Shown here in pieces: positions 57,561 to 64,000 of a DNA stretch of 64,000 bases (the first letter of the stretch is position 1; every line of letters begins with the position of its first letter). The notes below the pieces were generated by a model. That model saw nothing but the letters and a program-made list of their open reading frames with translations, did no database searches and had not been told where the DNA came from. Both the position numbers and the translations under genes were made by a program. Origin of the DNA: Prosapia bicincta (lineage: Eukaryota > Arthropoda > Insecta > Hemiptera > Cercopidae); assembly GCA_036971475.1 (NCBI GenBank), contig JBAIZL010000002.1, positions 330,293,645 to 330,357,644 on the forward strand, given 5' to 3'.

Positions 57561-60500
57561 CGAGGACCACTGAACCTATAGTAAAACGTCGGAACTGTGA
57601 ATTTATGCACTGCAAAATGAATATATATATATCCATAATCGCCACTGAGGAAGTTTCTGATGATGCTAGTAGTTCTACTAATTTGTATGACAATATTATA
57701 ATATAACTGGCTATCGTTGTCTTCACCTCGATCAGTCCGTCATGGAAGAACGTTTACCACTCTATGGATTTGGCGCACTTGTCAGAGAATATATTGTATC
57801 AGAGTTGTTTTTATTTGAAATTAGACAAACCAAAACCTAATGAATTTATGTGATTCGACAGTTACAGTAGCGGTACGAGCTTCTCATTTTTTTATTCCCT
57901 TATTTATTAAGTTTCTCGAATTGTTCTTTTAAGAGCTTCTTTAGTAGAAAATCCTGTTTACTCCTATTTTAGGTTAGATGAAAATTAAAATCATTTGTTA
58001 AACCTGACAATATATTATTGTGTTCCTTGACAATGAGACAATGACACCCTTTTATTGTTCTTTTCTTATTAGTATATAGTCTAATTGAAAATTATCTAAT
58101 GTTTATTTAAGTCTTTCAACATAAACAGCTGTCATTAAGTCTGAGTAACACTATAATGGCCCATTTAGTTTTATATCGTAAGAGCAGGTTGCGTAAATGT
58201 CAAACATTTAAAGTGGTACAGTTATACTTACACTTGTCTTGTTCGATAAAAACTATTTGGAAGTGTATTACATAATTAATGTAAATATTGATTTCAGGAA
58301 TAAGTGGTTAATTTAAATTTTATAACTTAACATCCGCCTATGACGTATAATGTAGCAATGGTTTTGCTCTGGGAGCTGAAGAGGCTGGCTGTGAGAGGTG
58401 TGGAAAATATCCGGAAGTAAAACTGTGAGCTCAAAATTGTGATAAGGGAAACTCAACATACCCCAAGTCTGTTTGAAATTATTTTACTTTCACAGGGAGA
58501 GCTCGTTTTTGTATATAGCGCTATATATATTAACATTATTAATCGAGAAACCAAATAGAAAAAGAGATTTCCAAATGCAAAGATTTTTACTATATTGTTC
58601 CAGCCGCCTCTTGCGGGTTTATGGGATTATGCAGACAAAATATCCTTATACTTTAGAGGATCTTAAAACACTCTTAAAACCATATGTAAAAAAAACTTAT
58701 AGTATATTATTTATCTTTCAAAAAACAATTAAACTATTTGGATTGTTTTCCGTTATATCTCTTTATACTTCGTCTATTTTCCGAAGGCTTATATTGTACA
58801 ACATTTGTTCTTCATGACTTTTTCAGTTCATGTCGATCAGTAAAATGTCAACCTAGAAAGTCATTCAAATAAAATACCCAATTTGTAGCTTGTATAAATT
58901 TAAACTAACTTTTACCATTACATCGTTTTCGAAAATACTAAACGGTTTATTTTAAAAAAACCTTTAGAAATTGATAATTATGATTGATTTTTCGAGCGTA
59001 AAAACTAAATTAAAATTCAATCGTTACTACGTTAACCGCTAGAAGCGTTAAGATCCAGGCGACAGCTGTTTTAAAGACTAGTATTACGTTTTGGAGTTCA
59101 GACCAATGAACAATTTATTAAGGTCAAATACACTGTATAATTTGGGTTTTATTGGATATTTATTAAATATCTACATCTTGTTCATGACGAGCTAGTTGTT
59201 AAATCTTATTACACTTTTGCTGCTATTTGCGACCAGACCTTTTGTTAACTAAAAGTTGTTAAATTGTTAACTTACACTTGGAGGAAACGATTTCGTCTTA
59301 CGACTTCTTCAGGGATACTTATTGTTTTAGTTTCATGTTCTGATATGTTTATAAATTTCTTATTGTTCTACTGTGTCGAGAAGTGTTTCTTGTCTGGTTT
59401 CTTAGAAATGGTTGTAATTCTGATTGATATCTGTATTTGGAAGAAGTTTCTATATTGTTATTATTAATAAGACTCACCGAACGTAATGGACTATAAAATT
59501 CAAGAATTGTTATTATTAATTAAAAGCCGATTGAAAAATGTTTTTTCCATTGAATAGAAGGAAAAAATCATTAAAAATTGTTCCAAACTAGCAAATTTTC
59601 TAACAATTATTTTACCTTTAAAAGCGGGTATAATTCAGTAGAGAATCTATTATTATATCTATTCCTTTAAACGAATCTTTGAGAATGCGCCGTTATGATA
59701 TTTCAGTAGCTTAAAATACATATGCGCTTGTACAGCTATAGTTTTATACACATTTGCAGGCGCTAGTTTTCTTTCGTTTTTATACCGTAGTCCTTTTCTA
59801 TTCGAAAGTGTCAAGTTACGGTGACTTAGTATTTTATAATGTACTCACAAGCTATGTACTTAATGTCAGATCTAACTAGCCGCTTTCACGTACGACTGTT
59901 TAGTAAGTTTTGTTAGAAAGTTATTGGAGTGGAGTGTTTAAAGACAAAAATGTTGGTCACAATGTATGCTTATTAATCTGTGTCGATCCATCTACTTAGG
60001 CGAAATGTGCAATACGTAACCGATCCCTTTCTACTAATTCGTCTTTAGGTATCAGAGGTGCAAGCACAATACTTGAAAGCTCAAATTTTATAATGTAACA
60101 ACTTAACATGTATTTGAAATAGTTCTGTGTTTTAGTTTTTCTTTAAATACGTTCCACGTAATACTAAAGAATTTATTTTTTAGGATACTATTGTAGTAAC
60201 TAAACTTTGGGTTAGAATAAAGTTGTTACCAATTACTCCATATTATATAAAAAATGCTTTTACAGCACCAATACGGTCTGCAACAAGTATCAGTTACGAC
60301 CATAGAAAATTTTCTAAATATTACATCATTAAATTAACTAAATTATGGTTTAAAAAATTAGTTATATTAAACACAATTTACCGAGCAGAATTTTATAAAA
60401 CCTTCAACAGCATCAACTTTTCTTAACTTTTTAACTTATTTTTTTCTTTTAACCAAAATATTTTTATTTTCAGTGAGCTATTATGGTATACAATTTATTC

Positions 60501-62220
60501 TTCGTGAATTTTTCAGTCCATGAAGATTGGTAAATTTCAATAAAACTACCTAACCTATTATAAAACATTTGTATACAAATATTTACTGATGCTATACTTA
60601 AGACCTCTCAAAACGATCTTCAAGAGATTGTGCTTTGGCCGCTAGAGGGCTCTATTGACCTAGCAAACTGCAATACCTTAAGCAAGGTATTTAACAGATC
60701 TGGGGTCATTGACTCGGATATTTAAAAAGAGTTGTCAAAGAGTGTATATAATTCTGTAAGCTTTTTATATAATTTTATTTTCTGGTATGTTTGAAAATTA
60801 GGTGTTGTTCTAGTTTGCGAATAAGTCTGATTTCTGAAGGAAAGTTCTAGGTTGTGGTTGAGTTTTATATCTGTCTCTATAATGTGGTTAGTCAAGAGCA
60901 ATTTTACTGGGGTTTTCTTTAATCTTTATTGGAAAGCATATTCCGTTGGTAAATGTAATTTTTTTTAGAGTCTGTACTCTTTTGTTTGTATATATGTACC
61001 TAGTACTTATACTATATTTTTTGTTTGTTTTCAATTTTATACTATTGTCTTCTTTTTTTAAAATATCACACTTTTAAAATGGTTGGTCTACCTATCTTAT
61101 ACCTAGTTTGTTCATGTAAATGAGATTAGTTTTTTCTCAAGTTTTGTGGAATAAACAAAAACAAACGAACAGTTATGCACACTTAGCCCAACAAACATAG
61201 ACAAAATACCTTAAAAGATGTTGTTCCAAAGAATGGGTTGTCAGCCAGCAGTACTAGAAAATGTTAAAACACATGCTGATTCACGAAGATAATCAGAACC
61301 AGAAAAGTTCACCAAGATTTCAGCTCACCACGTAAAACGAATTCTTACTGAAATTCTGCTAACGTAGATTAAGGGGCGAATTCAAATTCTTCTTATGATT
61401 TTTGGTAATAAAATAGGTCCCAGGACAGTTAATGTAAGTAGTTTTTAAGGAGACCCGCGTGAAGTGCAAAAAATGGAATAAAAAACATATTTTTCATCTT
61501 TGGGCAACTTTGTTATTTCACTAATAAACATCAAAATTTTTAATACAATTTGGAAAAATTTGTATTTTGAGCAAAACATTGTAAATAAAGAAACTGAAAG
61601 CAAATGGATGTTTGATGAAATGAATTTTTATCCATAACTATTTTGAATTTTCCTATTTTTCCTATTTTTTTATTGTTCCTATTTTGAGCAACACATATGC
61701 AAGTAGTTTTCATTTTGCTCAATTTTATCCTGATTGCTCCATATTCTCGTCCTGTTCTTCTGTGACATTTTCGTCATCTAATGGAGCTCTTTAGTAGGTT
61801 GCAAAGCAGGGTCGTAAATAAACAGTATTCGTCTACGCCCAGCCGGATGTTTTCGTCCTTTTCCCTTCTTTATCTACGGTATATTGTAATCTAACAATTG
61901 TTGTCTCATTCTGAGTCACTTTTATACAGATAATCTAAATCCCTTCCAAGTAAATAAATATATAATAGTGTTTCAACTAAATATTTACCCAAAATGAATG
62001 TACAATATTTACAACACCTAAAAAGAAGGGGAAAATCACAAATTATAATTAAATAGATTATTGTTATTTCTGAAAGCAGTACAAATAATTTTAATGAAAC
62101 ACAATTATTTTTTTCTTACTTTACATTAATTTAAAATTTTTGATTAGACTGAAGTCATAGTTTATTTTTATTTTATTGAAAATTTTGAATTTAATAAATT
62201 TAACTACTCAATTTGACGTT
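57561..62220. other. AT-rich DNA downstream of gene B, no gene seen
   Basis: No exon or transposon protein recognised. A stretch of about 65 bp at 58793-58858 (ttcttcatgactttttcagt) is similar to 60481-60545 (ttcttcgtgaatttttcagt), a possible small dispersed repeat. Confidence 0.4.
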
Positions 62221-62224
62221 ATGT

Positions 62225-62640
62225 TTATTTTAAAACCAATCCTCGGTTCCTTTCTTCTTGAGTCCTGATCCCTGGGGCACTGGTAGCAGCCAACCCTAGT
62301 AAGTCGGCGTGAGTCCTGCTACATTCTTTGATGATCTTAACGTACCGGATGCTGAGTCTGGAGCCCGCGTTCGTGATTTGAATTAGACGACAGAAACGTT
62401 GTTCTACGGATCTATCTGGTCCTTGGTGCTTTTCTAAGGGCAAACCGACATTATGGCCGACGGCACCTCGTATTAAAAATTTGTTTAAGACTGCCTCACA
62501 AGCTCTTGTGTCTCGGTTTTTATTACTGCGATCCAACTTTCCCCTTCCCCACGCTTGGTTCTCCGCTATCTCAGTGCATATTCCTGTATTGGCGGGTTGA
62601 ACAACGTATTCGAATAAACCTGCAATCTTCTGTTATTGTT
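62225..62640. other. GC-richer island with a 103-codon open frame on the - strand
   Basis: Its composition is clearly unlike the neighbours. The - strand frame 62536-62225 (starts MDRSNKNRDTRACEAVLNKF) is basic and Cys-poor, with no recognised domain. On the + strand the island ends in aataaacctgcaatc, which could be a transposon end or a 3' end. Origin unknown. Confidence 0.3.
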
Positions 62641-64000
62641 ATTTGACAAACTCAGAACTATCAATTTCTTTAATTTCACCGTAACTTTTTTAATATTTAA
62701 GTTTTATGGATTCGGTGTTTACTATCGTTGCTGTTGGATGCTGCCGGTCATTTGAAAAGTCAGTGATTGTTGTAGGTGGCCTAGTTCCCAAATTAGCATT
62801 ATTTTGATGTTTTTCGGCACTTAGGAATTTTCACTGCACTCCCGTTTGTCAAATTTAGTTAGTTAATTAGAATTATTTTTTATTTCAATTTTTTGTTTGT
62901 TTTATTTATAGTTATAGAAGAATTTATTTGCTTCTTCACTCATTACTAAGTTTATTAAAAATAAATTTAAACCTTTATTACATAAGTTTTGAATACATTA
63001 TTCAAAATCTAGAAATTGTTAATTTCTTAATTTCGGCGGTCATTTTGACCATCTCAACAGATACACACAGCAACGCACGCACCCATAACTCTTTTTATTT
63101 TTACCACCTGTTTAAAATGCAAGGGAATGTACAACTTGACTTGCTGTTCTGAATGCGCCCTACTGGTAACTAATATTGTGAGGGCTATATAGTCATATAT
63201 GTCAGTCGTTTTGTCAGCTGAAAAGATACACATTAGCATGAACAATCATAACATACATATAATCTTACCATGTGCCATTCTTAACAGGTGGTTCAAGTTG
63301 GGCTGTACCTAATATAATCCTGCTTAGTTTTAACTTTATATAGGCTCCTGCGTACATTTAAACAGAACCTGCCAGTGGAACTCGTTCCTGGACTTTATTT
63401 TATAAACCAACTGTCTTTTAATATAGCTCAAATATTGTAGAAACATTTAATGTCATGAGGGAGCTCGCCTGTTGTAACATAGGCTTTTATTTGATTGCAC
63501 TTATTATTTTATTAATTTACTGCTTCTGATATCTAACTTTTAATAGCATTTAATAGTTGATTATATATGGAAAAAACCAAAGTTTTTATTTATTTACTAA
63601 TACAGGATATTTTGATATAAATTGAAAGATTTCGCATAGTAATTTTATTGATTAGAAAAATAAAAGTAACAGAATTAAGGACTTTTAATGCCTTTTATTA
63701 ATATGCAGAAAATATGGTACACCACACACTTATTTAAATACATTTTATTACACATATTTAATATATCTTATGAATTTAATAATAGATTCTTGTAAACTAA
63801 ATTAAAATATAATTTTGAATTTTCACACTATATAATACGTTACAATACGTTATATGATACAATACGTTTTCCAAGCGTTAATATTTTCAATACAACATTC
63901 TCTTATATTATTAGTTATTTATGAATTCCAAAACCATTTGCCAATATTAGATGAAATTATTACTCATTTTTAATATTTTATATTATTTAAACTTTTGCAA
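62641..64000. other. AT-rich right end of the window, no gene seen
   Basis: Nothing recognised on either strand. Confidence 0.45.

Noticed and set aside
58473..58817. 114-codon ORF as a gene
   Set aside because: Composition reflects AT-rich DNA (Ile, Leu, Phe, Tyr, Lys); no domain, signal or conserved neighbour.

Overview
The window is eukaryotic and most likely from an insect or close arthropod relative. It has AT-rich intergenic DNA, many (TA)n and (GT)n microsatellites, GT-AG introns of 1-7 kb, arthropod-type TATA and initiator promoter signals, and a transposon set typical of arthropods (RTE-like, R2-group, Penelope-like, Ty3/gypsy, hAT). No species name can be supported. There are no operons, CRISPR arrays or convincing RNA genes.

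Two host genes are supported, both on the + strand. I assembled them by hand from splice sites and reading-frame continuity. Gene A (6581-15757, five coding exons, 477 aa) and gene B (30149-53718, five coding exons, 469 aa) share one architecture: a short first exon carrying most of a signal peptide, then four exons of about 0.3-0.42 kb, with intron phases 0-1-0-1. Exon 3 of each carries four cysteines with almost the same spacing, and exon 4 of each carries one cysteine exactly 15 codons before its end. Sequence identity is otherwise low, so they look like old tandem duplicates encoding secreted, mostly helical, cysteine-containing proteins. Between them, at about 17.57-17.70 kb, a TATA box and a short signal-peptide-like reading frame may be the remains of a third copy.

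The rest is mostly mobile and tandem-repeated DNA. From the left: a 30-bp tandem array (1-1245); a decayed RNase H-bearing non-LTR fragment (about 4.5-5.9 kb); a Penelope-like remnant with a broken GIY-YIG endonuclease inside gene A intron 2 (10.8-11.4 kb); and further Penelope-like tails at 13.4, 20.6, 27.8, 39.1 and 51.4 kb, nearly all at the edge of (TA)n runs. An RTE-like retrotransposon lies on the - strand at 20.8-27.5 kb, and its endonuclease-RT linker has been amplified in place into about 31 copies of a 137-bp satellite with higher-order structure. Gene B introns hold a 50-copy 39-bp minisatellite (intron 1), an internally deleted Ty3/gypsy element with two 301-bp LTRs (intron 2), a 69-bp x5 array (intron 3), and in intron 4 a transposase relic, a 438-bp hAT-like element, an R2-group RT relic and a nuclear copy of mitochondrial COX1 (about 52.15-52.98 kb). 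Downstream lies a 25-bp array with 124-bp higher-order spacing (55.0-56.0 kb) and a second copy of a dispersed repeat also seen at 3.3 kb.

The strongest candidates for undescribed biology are the satellite born from an RTE linker, the hammerhead-like Penelope tails arranged as inverted pairs at (TA)n tracts, and the four-cysteine secreted gene pair.
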